DNA of 64,000 bases, from positions 124,001-188,000 of the forward strand of contig NZ_JAGPNL010000004.1 of assembly GCF_018069565.1 (NCBI RefSeq), given 5' to 3'. Numbering within the stretch: position 1 is the first letter of the stretch; the number at the start of each line of letters is the position of its first letter. Shown here piece by piece: positions 1 through 8,641 of this stretch. The notes beneath the pieces were generated by a model. That model did no database searches. It was not told the DNA's origin and worked only from the letters and a program-made list of their open reading frames with translations. The position numbers and the translations under genes are program-made. The stretch comes from Streptomyces tagetis (GTDB lineage Bacteria; Actinomycetota; Actinomycetes; Streptomycetales; Streptomycetaceae).

Positions 1-222
1 CGCGGAGACGGTGAAGGGGTCGGGGTGCGGCAGGGCGTCCGCGAGGGCGCGGCCCAGGACGGCCAGCAGGTAGCCGCCGTTGACGGCGTTGATGATGGTC
101 CAGCCGGCGGAGAGGTCGGTGTCGTAGACGCCGGGGGCCCGTCGGACGACGGCGGTGTCGCGGTCGAACTCGCTGGCGCCGATGGTGGCCCGCACGTCCG
201 GTGCGGAGACTGCTTCTGGCAT
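1..222 (-). CDS. Thioesterase-family protein, N-terminal part (runs off window)
   Basis: The first 74 codons of a reverse-strand gene begin with ATG at 222 and continue past the window edge, so the C-terminus is missing. The visible part contains the stretch GWTIINAVNGGYLLAVLGRA, typical of the N-terminal hot-dog domain of TesB-like acyl-CoA thioesterases (the 4HBT_3 group common in actinomycetes). If the assignment is right it hydrolyses acyl-CoA esters in the cytoplasm. No catalytic residues can be checked because the second hot-dog half lies outside the window. The gene is probably expressed alone, since the next gene downstream of its promoter (TRIC protein) ends at 310 on the same strand. 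Confidence 0.6.
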   Translation of the reverse strand, partial: MPEAVSAPDVRATIGASEFDRDTAVVRRAPGVYDTDLSAGWTIINAVNGGYLLAVLGRALADALPHPDPFTVSA

Positions 223-309
223 GGGTGCACCGTACAACAGGAAAATACTAAGCGGTAGCTTTGCTGGTTGGAGGCCGGTCCCGGGGCCCCCGGGCACGGC
301 CCCCGCGGC

Positions 310-975
310 TCACTCGCCGTCGCCCTCGACCGCCGTCGACCGGCGGTTCCAGGCGCGGGGCGCCCGCCAGTGGTAGCGCAGCGCGAGCAGCCGCAGGGCG
401 AAGGCGGTGATCACGGCGAGGCCGCTGGTCAGCGGGTTCAGCGCCTCGAAGCGGATGCACACGGCGACCATGGCGGCGCCGACGATGGCCGGAACCGCGT
501 ACAGGTCGCGGTCCCAGCGCAGCAGCGAGGGCACCTCGTTGGCGAGCACGTCGCGCAGCACGCCGCCGCCGACCGCGGTGGCCAGGCCCAGGCAGGCGGA
601 GGCGGTCAGGCCGAGCCCGTAGTCGTACGCCTTGGTAGTGCCGGCGACGCAGAAGAGGCCGAGGCCGGCCGCGTCGAAGACGTTCACGCCGGTCTGGATG
701 CGCTCCACGTGCGGATGGAGGAAGAAGACCAGCAGGGTGGCGAGGAGCGGGGTGAGGAAGTACCCGAGGTCGGTGAAGGCGGCGGGCGGCACCGCCCCGA
801 TGACCAGGTCCCGGAACAGCCCGCCGCCCAGCGCGGTGACCTCGGCGAGGACGGCGATGCCGAAGACGTCGAAGTTCTTGCGGACCGCCAGCAGCGCGCC
901 GGAGATGGCGAAGACGAAGATGCCGATCAGGTCGAGCGTGTGCTGGACGGTGGGGCTGAAGAGTTGCTCGTACAC
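310..975 (-). CDS. TRIC-type (UPF0126) membrane protein
   Basis: A 221-residue integral membrane protein with about seven hydrophobic segments. It has the internal duplication typical of bacterial TRIC/YicG proteins: two similar three-helix halves, each with a glycine-rich kink (ALGGGLFRD near residue 50 and AVGGGVLRD near residue 135). The family includes monovalent-cation-selective channels related to trimeric intracellular cation channels; the physiological role in bacteria is poorly defined, and some members have been linked to amino-acid transport. The C-terminal tail is charged (RRSTAVEGDGE). It is transcribed on the minus strand, separated from the importer operon by the hairpin at 997-1033. 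Confidence 0.85.
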   Translation of the reverse strand: MYEQLFSPTVQHTLDLIGIFVFAISGALLAVRKNFDVFGIAVLAEVTALGGGLFRDLVIGAVPPAAFTDLGYFLTPLLATLLVFFLHPHVERIQTGVNVFDAAGLGLFCVAGTTKAYDYGLGLTASACLGLATAVGGGVLRDVLANEVPSLLRWDRDLYAVPAIVGAAMVAVCIRFEALNPLTSGLAVITAFALRLLALRYHWRAPRAWNRRSTAVEGDGE

Positions 976-996
976 CGGGACATTCTCACTCGACGG

Positions 997-1033
997 CGAA
1001 CCCCCGGCCGTCTGTGCTACGGCCGGGGGTTCG
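997..1033. terminator. Hairpin terminator after the peptide importer operon
   Basis: Perfect 15-bp inverted repeat (arms 997-1011 and 1019-1033) with a 7-nt loop, lying just downstream of the last gene of the peptide ABC importer operon and upstream of the TRIC gene, both on the minus strand. The GC-rich stem without a long U tract is normal for Streptomyces. Confidence 0.85.
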
Positions 1034-1048
1034 ACGGTGAGAGGTCGC

Positions 1049-2284
1049 TCACTTCTGCTCGGCAGCGCCGTCCTTCGCGCCGTCGGCGGAGGCGGCGGCG
1101 GTGGCCTCGACCTCCGCGGCGACCGCCGCCGAGGTGGCCGCCGACTCGGCCAGCACCGCGTCGGCCACGCCCTCGGCCGCCTCCTTGGCGGCGGAGAGCA
1201 GCACCACGTCCTGCGGTGCCTGGTCGGCGAAGTTCTCCGGGTGGTGGCAGGCCACCCGCTGGCCGGGCCGCAGCTCCTTGAGCGGCGGCTCGGTGGTGGT
1301 GCAGATCTGCGTCGCCTTCCAGCACCGGGTGTGGAAGCGGCACCCGCTCGGCGGCGAGATCGGCGAGGGCACGTCGCCCTTGAGCAGGATGCGCTCGCTC
1401 TTGGCCGACTTGCGCGAGGGGTCCGGGACCGGCACCGCGGAGAGCAGCGCCTTGGTGTACGGGTGCATCGGCGACTTGTAGAGCTGGTCGCGGTCGGCCA
1501 GCTCCATGATCTTGCCGAGGTACATCACCGCGATCCGGTCCGAGACGTGCCGCACCACGGACAGGTCGTGCGCGATGATCACGTACGTCAGGCCCAGTTC
1601 CGCCTGGAGGTCGTCGAGCAGGTTGACCACCTGGGCCTGGATCGACACGTCCAGCGCGGAGACCGGCTCGTCGGCCACGACCAGCTTCGGGTTGAGCGCG
1701 AGCGCGCGGGCGATGCCGATGCGCTGGCGCTGTCCGCCGGAGAACTCGTGCGGGTAGCGGTTGTAGTGCTCGGGGTTGAGCCCGACCACCGACAGCAGCC
1801 GCTGCACCTCCTTCTTGACCCCGCCCTCGGGCTCGACGCCCTGGAGCTTGAAGGGGGCGCTGACGATGGTGCCGATGGTGTGGCGCGGGTTCAGCGACGA
1901 GTACGGGTCCTGGAAGATCATCTGCACATCGCGGCGCAGCGGGCGCATCTGGCCCACCCCGAGGTGCGTGATGTCCTTGCCCTCGAACTCGACCTTGCCC
2001 GCGGTCGGCTCCAGCAGCCGGGTGATCAGCCGGCCCATGGTCGACTTGCCACAGCCCGACTCGCCCACGACGCCGAGGGTCTCGCCGGCCCTGACCTCGA
2101 AGTCGATGCCGTCGACCGCGCGCACCGCGCCGACCTGCCGCTGCAACAGCCCCTTCTTGATGGGGAAGTGCTTCTGCAGCCCGGTCACCTTCAGCAGGAT
2201 CTCGCCGGGGGCGGCGTCCTTGGTCAGGGTGGCGCCGCTCTTGGCGGGGGTGGTCACCGCTTGGTCCTCTGCCTTGTCACTCAC
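1049..2284 (-). CDS. Peptide ABC importer, ATP-binding subunit (DppF/OppF-like)
   Basis: ATPase subunit of a dipeptide/oligopeptide uptake system, acting on the inner face of the membrane. Walker A (GESGCGKST), the ABC signature (FSGGQRQRIGIARAL) and Walker B (LVVADEPVSALD) are all visible. The C-terminal oligopeptide-transporter extension carries the Cys-rich motif GCRFHTRCW-x4-C, which binds an iron-sulfur cluster in DppF-type proteins. A long Ala/Glu-rich tail of about 55 residues follows and is probably disordered. The start is taken as the GTG at 2284, which overlaps the stop of the preceding ATPase gene (GTGA), indicating translational coupling; 411 residues. It is the last gene of the five-gene operon and is followed by a strong hairpin. 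Confidence 0.92.
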   Translation of the reverse strand: MSDKAEDQAVTTPAKSGATLTKDAAPGEILLKVTGLQKHFPIKKGLLQRQVGAVRAVDGIDFEVRAGETLGVVGESGCGKSTMGRLITRLLEPTAGKVEFEGKDITHLGVGQMRPLRRDVQMIFQDPYSSLNPRHTIGTIVSAPFKLQGVEPEGGVKKEVQRLLSVVGLNPEHYNRYPHEFSGGQRQRIGIARALALNPKLVVADEPVSALDVSIQAQVVNLLDDLQAELGLTYVIIAHDLSVVRHVSDRIAVMYLGKIMELADRDQLYKSPMHPYTKALLSAVPVPDPSRKSAKSERILLKGDVPSPISPPSGCRFHTRCWKATQICTTTEPPLKELRPGQRVACHHPENFADQAPQDVVLLSAAKEAAEGVADAVLAESAATSAAVAAEVEATAAASADGAKDGAAEQK

Positions 2285-3378
2285 AGCTTCGGCGCAATCT
2301 CTTCGGTCCAGATACGCTCCCGCTGCTCCTGCGACATGTGGCAGGCGGCCCAGTGGTTGCTGCCGACCTCGGACAGCTCCGGGCGGACCGTGCGGGTGAT
2401 GTCGTCCTTCGGCACGTCGGCGTACGGGCATCGCGGGTTGAAGGCGCAGCCGGACGGCAGGTTGATCAGGGAGGGCGGGGAGCCCTTGACCGGGATCAGG
2501 CGTTCCTGCTGGTCGCGGTCGAGACGCGGCATCGAGCCCAGCAGGCCCCAGGTGTAGGGGTGGCGGGGCTGGTAGAACACCTTCTCGGACGGTCCCCGCT
2601 CGACGCAGCGCCCGCCGTACATCACCAGGAGGTCGTCGGCGAGTTCGGCGACGACGCCCAGGTCGTGGGTGATGACGATGACCGCGGAGCCGAACTCCTT
2701 CTGAAGGTCGCGGATGAGGTCGAGGATCTGCGCCTGGACGGTCACGTCCAGGGCGGTCGTCGGCTCGTCCGCGATGAGCAGTTCGGGGTTGTTGACCAGC
2801 GACATGGCGATCATCGCGCGCTGGCGCATACCGCCGGAGAACTCGTGCGGGTAGTTGTCCACCCGCTTGTCCGGCTGCGGGATGCCGACCCGGTCGAGCA
2901 TCTCCACGGCCCGGCGCCGGGCGGTCTTCTTGTCCACGGGGTGGTGGATGCGGTACGCCTCCACGATCTGCTGGCCGATCGTGTAGTACGGGTGCAGCGC
3001 GGAGAGCGGGTCCTGGAAGATCATCGCCATCTGCCGGCCGCGCAGCTTGCGCACGTGGTCGGGGTCGGCGGAGAGCAGCTCGGTGCCGTCCAGCCAGATC
3101 TCACCGGATATCCGGGCCTTGCGCTTGCCGTACTGGCCGGCGGTGTGCAGGCCCATGATGCCGAGCGAGGTCACCGACTTGCCGGAGCCGGACTCGCCGA
3201 CGATGCCGAGGGTCTTGCCCTTCTCCAGCTTGAAGGTGAGCCCGTCGACGGACTTGACCATTCCGTCGTCGGTCGGGAAGTGCACCTTCAGGTCGCGGAC
3301 TTCCAGGAAGGCACTCGGCGCGGGCGAGGTGCCGGCGGGTTCCGCCACCGCCGCCCGGCTCTTGCTGAGTTCGGTCAT
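2281..3378 (-). CDS. Peptide ABC importer, ATP-binding subunit (DppD/OppD-like)
   Basis: Second ATPase of the importer, 365 residues, expected to pair with the DppF-like subunit as a heterodimer driving peptide uptake. Walker A GESGSGKSV, signature FSGGMRQRAMIAMSL and Walker B LLIADEPTTALD are present. The C-terminal region has GCAFNPRCPYA, the usual OppD/DppD cysteine motif. The ATG at 3378 overlaps the stop of the permease gene (ATGA), so translation is coupled. Confidence 0.92.
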   Translation of the reverse strand: MTELSKSRAAVAEPAGTSPAPSAFLEVRDLKVHFPTDDGMVKSVDGLTFKLEKGKTLGIVGESGSGKSVTSLGIMGLHTAGQYGKRKARISGEIWLDGTELLSADPDHVRKLRGRQMAMIFQDPLSALHPYYTIGQQIVEAYRIHHPVDKKTARRRAVEMLDRVGIPQPDKRVDNYPHEFSGGMRQRAMIAMSLVNNPELLIADEPTTALDVTVQAQILDLIRDLQKEFGSAVIVITHDLGVVAELADDLLVMYGGRCVERGPSEKVFYQPRHPYTWGLLGSMPRLDRDQQERLIPVKGSPPSLINLPSGCAFNPRCPYADVPKDDITRTVRPELSEVGSNHWAACHMSQEQRERIWTEEIAPKL

Positions 3379-4373
3379 GCGAGCCTCACTCGGGGGTCGA
3401 TCACGGCGTACAGGACGTCCACCACGAGGTTGGCGATGAGCACCGCGAGGGAAGTGATCAGGACGACGCCCAGGATGAAGGGCAGGTCCTGGTTCTTGAT
3501 CGCGTCCAGCACCTTCTGGCCGAGGCCGGGGAGGCTGAACGTGGTCTCGGTCAGGATCGCGCCGCCCATGAGGGCGCCGAGGTCCATGCCGAGCATCGTC
3601 AGCAGCGGCGTCAGCGTGGAACGCATGGCGTGCTTGCGGATGACGACCTGCTCGCGGAGGCCCTTGGCACGGGCGGTGCGGATGTAGTCCTCGCCGAGGA
3701 TCTCCATCATCGTGGCCCGGGTGATCCGGGCGTACATCGCCGCGTACAGGAAGGCCAGGGTGATCCAGGGCAGGATCATGCCGCCGAGCCAGCCGGTGAG
3801 GCTGTCCTCCAGCGGCACGAACTCGCCGTTGAGCCAGCCCAGTCCGTAGGAGAAGATCGCCAGGCTCAGCAGACCGGTGAAGTAGATGGGGAGGGAGACA
3901 CCCGCCAGGGCGACGACCATGGCACCCCGGTCCCACAGGCTGCCCCGCTTGAGCGCGGAGAGCACGCCCGCGGCGAGGCCGAAGATCAGCCACAGCACGG
4001 CGGCGCCGAGCGCGAGACCCAGGGTCACCGGGAAACGCTCGGTCAGCACCGGCCAGACGGCCTGCTCGGTACGGAAGGAGTAGCCGAAGCAAGGCGCGGC
4101 ACACTCGGTGACGTCGCCTCCGGCGGCGTACGTGCGGCCGAGGAAGATCCCCTTGAAGAACTCCCAGGCCTGCACGAAGACCGGGTCGCTCAGACCCAGC
4201 TTCTGCCGTACGCCCTCGACGGCCGCGGGGTCGGCCTGCTTGCCCACGAAGCTCGTGGCGATGTCGACGCCCGCCCACTTGGGGACGAGGAAGAAGATGC
4301 CGAAGACCACCAGAATGATGACCACGAGCATCACTGTGGCGGCGAACAGCCGCCTGATGAGGTAAGCGAGCAC
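3375..4373 (-). CDS. Peptide ABC importer, permease (DppB/OppB-like)
   Basis: Membrane subunit of the peptide importer with six predicted transmembrane helices. The first begins right after the N-terminus (LAYLIRRLFAATVMLVV). The EAA-type loop that contacts the ATPase is visible as DYIRTARAKGLREQVVIRKHA. A larger periplasmic loop between helices 1 and 2, typical of DppB, contains two cysteines (ECAAPC). The GTG at 4373 is chosen because it directly precedes the conserved N-terminus; no clear Shine-Dalgarno sequence is seen, so the exact start is uncertain. A large hairpin lies between it and the binding-protein gene. Confidence 0.9.
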   Translation of the reverse strand: MLAYLIRRLFAATVMLVVIILVVFGIFFLVPKWAGVDIATSFVGKQADPAAVEGVRQKLGLSDPVFVQAWEFFKGIFLGRTYAAGGDVTECAAPCFGYSFRTEQAVWPVLTERFPVTLGLALGAAVLWLIFGLAAGVLSALKRGSLWDRGAMVVALAGVSLPIYFTGLLSLAIFSYGLGWLNGEFVPLEDSLTGWLGGMILPWITLAFLYAAMYARITRATMMEILGEDYIRTARAKGLREQVVIRKHAMRSTLTPLLTMLGMDLGALMGGAILTETTFSLPGLGQKVLDAIKNQDLPFILGVVLITSLAVLIANLVVDVLYAVIDPRVRLA

Positions 4374-4395
4374 AGCTAACGGCCCGCTGCGGACC

Positions 4396-4465
4396 GCGGG
4401 CCGCCGGAGGGGAGTGCCCCCCACGCCTTGTGAGCGGTGGGGGGACTGGTCTTCCGGCGGCCCGC
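4396..4465. promoter_or_regulatory. Nested intercistronic hairpin (attenuator or mRNA stabiliser)
   Basis: Outer arms of 13 bp (4396-4408 and 4453-4465, perfectly complementary) enclose a second, slightly bulged hairpin (about 413-424 with 437-447). The structure lies inside the operon, after the substrate-binding-protein gene and before the DppB-like permease. Such hairpins commonly let binding protein be made in excess over the membrane and ATPase subunits by partial termination or by protecting the upstream mRNA. Confidence 0.7.
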
Positions 4466-4520
4466 CATCACGCCGCGCCGGCCTTCACCTGCCTTTCGTG
4501 CCGTACGGCGGGTGGACCGG

Positions 4521-6323
4521 TTACTTCGTGGACTTCAGACCGAGGTTGACGAAGTCGTACATACCGCTGTAAGCGTCGGTCGTGTACACGTTCGCCAGAC
4601 GGCTGCCGCGCCAGTTGAGGAACTTCTCGAAGACGAAGGGCAGGTAGTAACCGCCCTCCATGACCTTGTGGTTGATCTCCGTGGCGATCTTGGCCTTGCC
4701 CTCGTCGTCCAGGGTGTTGACGTAGTCGGCGAAGAGACCGTCGATCTTCTTGTCCTTGATCAGCGCGAAGTTGTTGTTGGCGCTGTCGAGGATGTAGTCG
4801 CTGTGCCACAGCGGCAGACCGTAGCCCTGGACGGACGGGAAGTCCGGGCCCCAGCCCATGATGATGATGCCGTAGCCCTTCTTCTCCACGTTGGAGGGGC
4901 TGCCGATGACGCTGGCGTACTGCGCGCCGTCGTACTGCGAGATCTCGACGTCGATGCCGACCTTCTTCAGCGACGCCTGCATCGACTCGGCGGTGGCGAC
5001 CTCGACCGGCTTGTTGTTGCGGACCGCGATCGTGGTCTTGAAGCCGTTCGGCTTGCCGCAGGCCTTCAGCTCTTCCTTGGCCTTCTCGACGTTGCCGTTC
5101 TTGTTGGCACCGGCGATGTCGTACGGGTCGTACTTCTGGCCCTCGGAGCCCGGGACGGCCGGCGGCAGCATGTTGGTGCCGATGTCGCCACCGGCGACCG
5201 GGCCGCCGCGCGCGGTCTGCAGCGAGACGTGGTCGGCGCCGTAGATCACGGCCTTGCGGCAGTGGATGTTGTCGAACGGCTTGACGTTCTGCGGGAAGGA
5301 CGCGTACCGGATGTAACCCGAGATCGGGTTGTCCAGGTTGCCCTTGTGCTCCTGCAGCGCGGTGGTGCGGCCCTGCGGGGACATGCCCGTCTGGGCCAGG
5401 TCCATGTCGTAGTCGCCGGCGATCAGGCGGGCGTCCAGGTCGTTGGCGTTGGAGAAGAACTTGATCGTGATCTTGTCCGGGTACGCCTTGCGGACCGGGT
5501 CGGAGTCCTGCTTCCACTCCGTGTTCCGGACCAGGACGAGGTCCTTGCCGGGGCTGTAGGACTCGAACTTGTACGGGCCCGAGGAGAACGGACGCAGGCC
5601 GTACTTGGACTTGGTGTCCTTGTCCTGGCGGACCGGAGACGCCGAGGTGAGCGCCAGCATCGACTCGAAGTCCGAGTTGGCCTGCGGCAGCTTGAAGACG
5701 ATGGTCTTGTCGTCCGGGGTCTCGATGACCTTCAGGCCGAGCTTGTCCTTGTCCTTGTCCTTGTACGGACCCTGGTACTCGCCCTTGGGGTCGAGCACCT
5801 CCTTCAGGTACGTCGGACCGCCCGACAGCACGTCCTGGGCCCAGACCCGCTCGATGCCGTACTTGACGTCCTTGGAGGTGATCGGCTTGCCGTCCTCCCA
5901 GGTGACGTCGTCACGCAGGGTGTACGTGTAGGTCTTGCCGTCGTCGGAGACCTCGGCGAGGCCGGTGGCGAGGTCCGGGGTGACCTCGGCGCCCGTCGCA
6001 CCCGGCTCGACCTTGTTGGTGACGAGCTGGCGGCTGTAGTAGCGCGAGAAGTTCCACATGAAGCCGTAGTAACCGCGCGTGGTGTCCCACGAGTCGGCGT
6101 CCTGCGAGCTGGCGAACTTCAGCGTGCCGCCCTTCTTGGCCTCGGAGGCCTGGGCGACCTTGTTGTTGGCCGCGTCGAAGCCGGCCGCCGCGCTGCTCTT
6201 CGAGCCACCGCCGCTGCTGTCGTCTCCGCCGCCGCCGCACGCCGCCGTGGTCAGCAGCGCGGCGACCACTGCGGCAGCGGCTGCTGCCTGCTTGCGCCGC
6301 CCTGAGGTGCGTTGGGTAGTCAC
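4521..6323 (-). CDS. Peptide ABC importer, substrate-binding lipoprotein (SBP family 5)
   Basis: Extracytoplasmic peptide-binding protein of 600 residues. The N-terminus has an Arg/Lys patch, a hydrophobic Ala/Val stretch and the lipobox LTTAAC, followed by a Gly/Ser linker, so it is expected to be a membrane-anchored lipoprotein. The mature part is a family 5 (DppA/OppA) binding protein with the usual LRDDVTWEDGKPITSKDV motif near residue 135. The start is GTG at 6323, preceded by GGAGGAA. Its position between two permease genes (order permease C, SBP, permease B, ATPases) is that of known Streptomyces peptide transporter operons. A native role in peptide uptake and morphological signalling is plausible from the family only. 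Confidence 0.92.
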   Translation of the reverse strand: MTTQRTSGRRKQAAAAAAVVAALLTTAACGGGGDDSSGGGSKSSAAAGFDAANNKVAQASEAKKGGTLKFASSQDADSWDTTRGYYGFMWNFSRYYSRQLVTNKVEPGATGAEVTPDLATGLAEVSDDGKTYTYTLRDDVTWEDGKPITSKDVKYGIERVWAQDVLSGGPTYLKEVLDPKGEYQGPYKDKDKDKLGLKVIETPDDKTIVFKLPQANSDFESMLALTSASPVRQDKDTKSKYGLRPFSSGPYKFESYSPGKDLVLVRNTEWKQDSDPVRKAYPDKITIKFFSNANDLDARLIAGDYDMDLAQTGMSPQGRTTALQEHKGNLDNPISGYIRYASFPQNVKPFDNIHCRKAVIYGADHVSLQTARGGPVAGGDIGTNMLPPAVPGSEGQKYDPYDIAGANKNGNVEKAKEELKACGKPNGFKTTIAVRNNKPVEVATAESMQASLKKVGIDVEISQYDGAQYASVIGSPSNVEKKGYGIIIMGWGPDFPSVQGYGLPLWHSDYILDSANNNFALIKDKKIDGLFADYVNTLDDEGKAKIATEINHKVMEGGYYLPFVFEKFLNWRGSRLANVYTTDAYSGMYDFVNLGLKSTK

Positions 6324-6393
6324 GATCTCGGTTCCTCCGGATTAGATGAGAGATCCCGTGCAGGTGCCACGGGTCGCATGCCGGTACGGCAGG

Positions 6394-7401
6394 TCAGCGG
6401 GAGCCCTTCGGGTCCAGCGCGTCGCGTACGCCGTCACCGAAGAGATTGAAGGCAAGAACGGTGATGAAGATCGCCACACCCGGGATCACCATGTACATGG
6501 GGTCCGACTTGTAGTAGTCGATCGCGCTCGACAGCATCTGCCCCCAGGACGACGTGGGCGGCTTGACGCCCACGCCGAGGAAGCTCAGTGCGGCCTCGGT
6601 GAGGATGTTGGTGGGGATCATCATCGTCGTGTAGACGATGATCGGCGCCACCAGGTTGGGCAGCAGCTCCTTGAAGAGGATGTAGAACCGCCCGGCGCCC
6701 AGCGAGCGGGCCGCCTCGACGTACTCCCGCTCACGCATGGAGAGCGTCTGGCCGCGCACGACGCGGCCGATGTAGGGCCAGCCGAAGAAGCCGATGACCA
6801 GGATCATCATGAGCAGGCGGACGCCCGTGCCGCTCAGTCCCAGCATGCTGTCCGGCATGACGGAGACCAGGGCGATGATGAAGAGGAGCTGCGGGAAGGC
6901 CAGCAGGCCGTCCATGACGCGGCTGACGACGGCGTCGACCCAGCCGCCGAAGAAGCCCGCGAGCACGCCCAGGATGGTGCCGAGGACGACCGCCACCAGC
7001 GCGGACAGGAAGCCGACGAGCAGCGAGATCCGGGCGCCGTGGACGATGCGGGCGAAGATGTCGCGGCCGTTGACCGGCTCGACACCGAGCCAGTGGTCGC
7101 CGCCGATGCCGCCCAGCGCCCCCTTGGGGGTGCCGAAGAGCGGGTCGATCATGCTCTCGTTGTAGACGTCGGGGTCCTGCCCGTACAGGGACGTGATCAG
7201 CGGCGCGAGCACCGCGACCACGATCAGGAAGAGCACCACGATGCCGCCGGTGAGGGCGAGCTTGTCCCGTTTCAGGCGCTCCCAGGCGATCCGGCCCAGG
7301 GAACGCCCCTGCACCGCCTTGGTCTCGGCGCCGGCAACGGCCGCTTCCTCGGCAGCACTCGGGGCCGCTTCCGCGGTCGGCTCGTGCAATGGTGCCGTCA
7401 T
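6394..7401 (-). CDS. Peptide ABC importer, permease (DppC/OppC-like)
   Basis: First gene of the importer operon, 335 residues with the ATG at 7401 as start. A hydrophilic Ala/Glu-rich N-terminus precedes the DppC signature (RIAWERLKRDKLALTGG), a periplasmic segment with HWLGVEPVNGRDIFARIVHG, and five or six transmembrane helices. The ATPase-contact loop (REYVEAARSLGAGRFYILF) is clear. It partners the DppB-like permease to form the translocation pore. The operon promoter should lie in the 327 bp upstream. Confidence 0.92.
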   Translation of the reverse strand: MTAPLHEPTAEAAPSAAEEAAVAGAETKAVQGRSLGRIAWERLKRDKLALTGGIVVLFLIVVAVLAPLITSLYGQDPDVYNESMIDPLFGTPKGALGGIGGDHWLGVEPVNGRDIFARIVHGARISLLVGFLSALVAVVLGTILGVLAGFFGGWVDAVVSRVMDGLLAFPQLLFIIALVSVMPDSMLGLSGTGVRLLMMILVIGFFGWPYIGRVVRGQTLSMREREYVEAARSLGAGRFYILFKELLPNLVAPIIVYTTMMIPTNILTEAALSFLGVGVKPPTSSWGQMLSSAIDYYKSDPMYMVIPGVAIFITVLAFNLFGDGVRDALDPKGSR

Positions 7402-7728
7402 CTGGCAGGGACCCCTCTCAACCGGCGGTAGCCGGCCCGCACTTGCCGCTGTGGCGGCGTGATCAGTCCGTCGTACACAGGGGCGAACACCCCTGCTGCG
7501 GGAGTCTTCAACGCTTCGCCGATCTGTTGCCAGCCTTGACGGTGAATGGATGCGCAAACGTGATGCTGTTTGAGGTGTTCCGTTATCCGGACAGTGGGTA
7601 ACGGGGGCCGGACGTATCCAAACCGAACATTGGGGGCATAGCAGGGCGTTGCACCCCCCTCTACGCGCGAAGATTCCCCTCCTCGCGGCTTCGGGGACTC
7701 CGTGGCCGACGCGAGGGACTCTACGAGA
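7402..7728 (-). promoter_or_regulatory. Promoter region of the peptide importer operon
   Basis: Noncoding gap between the DppC-like start and the end of the upstream SseB gene on the same strand. Its composition is locally less GC-rich than the genes (around 7540-7640), which fits a promoter. No specific operator or sigma-factor motif could be assigned with confidence. Confidence 0.4.
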
Positions 7729-8526
7729 TCAGAACCGGCCCCCGGCCGGGGGGTAGCCGTAACCGCCGGCGGGCGCCTGCGCGGGGGCGGCGGCGTGGGC
7801 CTCGCGGTCGTAGAACGGGCGGGCGTTGGCGCGCAGCCACATGGCGACCGGGTCGTGGGCGTCGGTCATGGCGACGGTCGAGACCGGCAGCCCCTCGGGC
7901 ACCGCGCCGACCGACTGCTGCATCATCGCGCGCACCGCGTCGACGGCCGCCGGGGAGGTGTCGTAGACGTCCAGGCCGATGGCGAGGTAGGGCGCCCCGA
8001 GGGCCGGCTGCACCCAGGCGCGGCGCAGGGCGCGGACCGCGGGGGTGCGGTGGGCGTTCTGCGCGAGCAGGGCGTAGAACTGGGGGACCTCGATGGCCGG
8101 CTCGGACAGCCTGAGCGGGCCGGCGGGCTGGCGGTCCAGGCCGGAGGCGATGCGGCGCAGGTCGAGCCAGGGGATGCCGAGGCCGCCGCCGGGGGCGTGC
8201 GGGTTGAGCCAGAGGCCGTAGTGGTCGGGGTAGAGGGCGCGGGCGGCCTCCAGGGCGTCGACCACCTCGTACGACCGGTTCCAGCCACTGGCGGACAGCT
8301 CCTGGGCGGAGGTCACACAGGGCGCGTACCCGAAGCCGTCGACCTCCATGTTCCCGTACTGGGCGTCCGGGGAGCCGGCCTGGCCGTGCCACAGGAACAT
8401 CCAGACCTGGCCGGAGGTGGGGATGGCGAGGGCGCGCAGAAGTGCCTCGTAGGCGTCGTAGCGCCCCGGGGTCACCTGGCGCAGCATGTGCTCGACCTGC
8501 CCGGTCGCGGTGCCGCTGGCGCTCAC
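7729..8526 (-). CDS. SseB-family protein (enhanced serine sensitivity), paralogue 1
   Basis: About 265 residues with two SseB-like halves: the N-terminal half includes GQVWMFLWHGQAGSPDAQYG, the second half the VYDTSPAAVDAVRAMM and MWLRANARPFYDREA region. SseB proteins were named from an E. coli gene that affects serine sensitivity; their biochemistry is unknown, which is notable here because the locus lies close to gcv/glyA/sdaA. The start is GTG at 8526, preceded by AAGGGG. The C-terminal tail is Ala/Gly/Pro-rich. A paralogue lies immediately upstream on the same strand. Confidence 0.75.
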   Translation of the reverse strand: MSASGTATGQVEHMLRQVTPGRYDAYEALLRALAIPTSGQVWMFLWHGQAGSPDAQYGNMEVDGFGYAPCVTSAQELSASGWNRSYEVVDALEAARALYPDHYGLWLNPHAPGGGLGIPWLDLRRIASGLDRQPAGPLRLSEPAIEVPQFYALLAQNAHRTPAVRALRRAWVQPALGAPYLAIGLDVYDTSPAAVDAVRAMMQQSVGAVPEGLPVSTVAMTDAHDPVAMWLRANARPFYDREAHAAAPAQAPAGGYGYPPAGGRF

Positions 8527-8641
8527 CTGTATCGCCCCTTCGAGAAGTCGCCCCGGATATGAAACCAGCTTAGGCGGCCACCCGGACAGCGGTGGCCCCG
8601 GTGCGCGGGGCCCCTCGCCGGGCGGGCTCCGCGCAGCGGCT

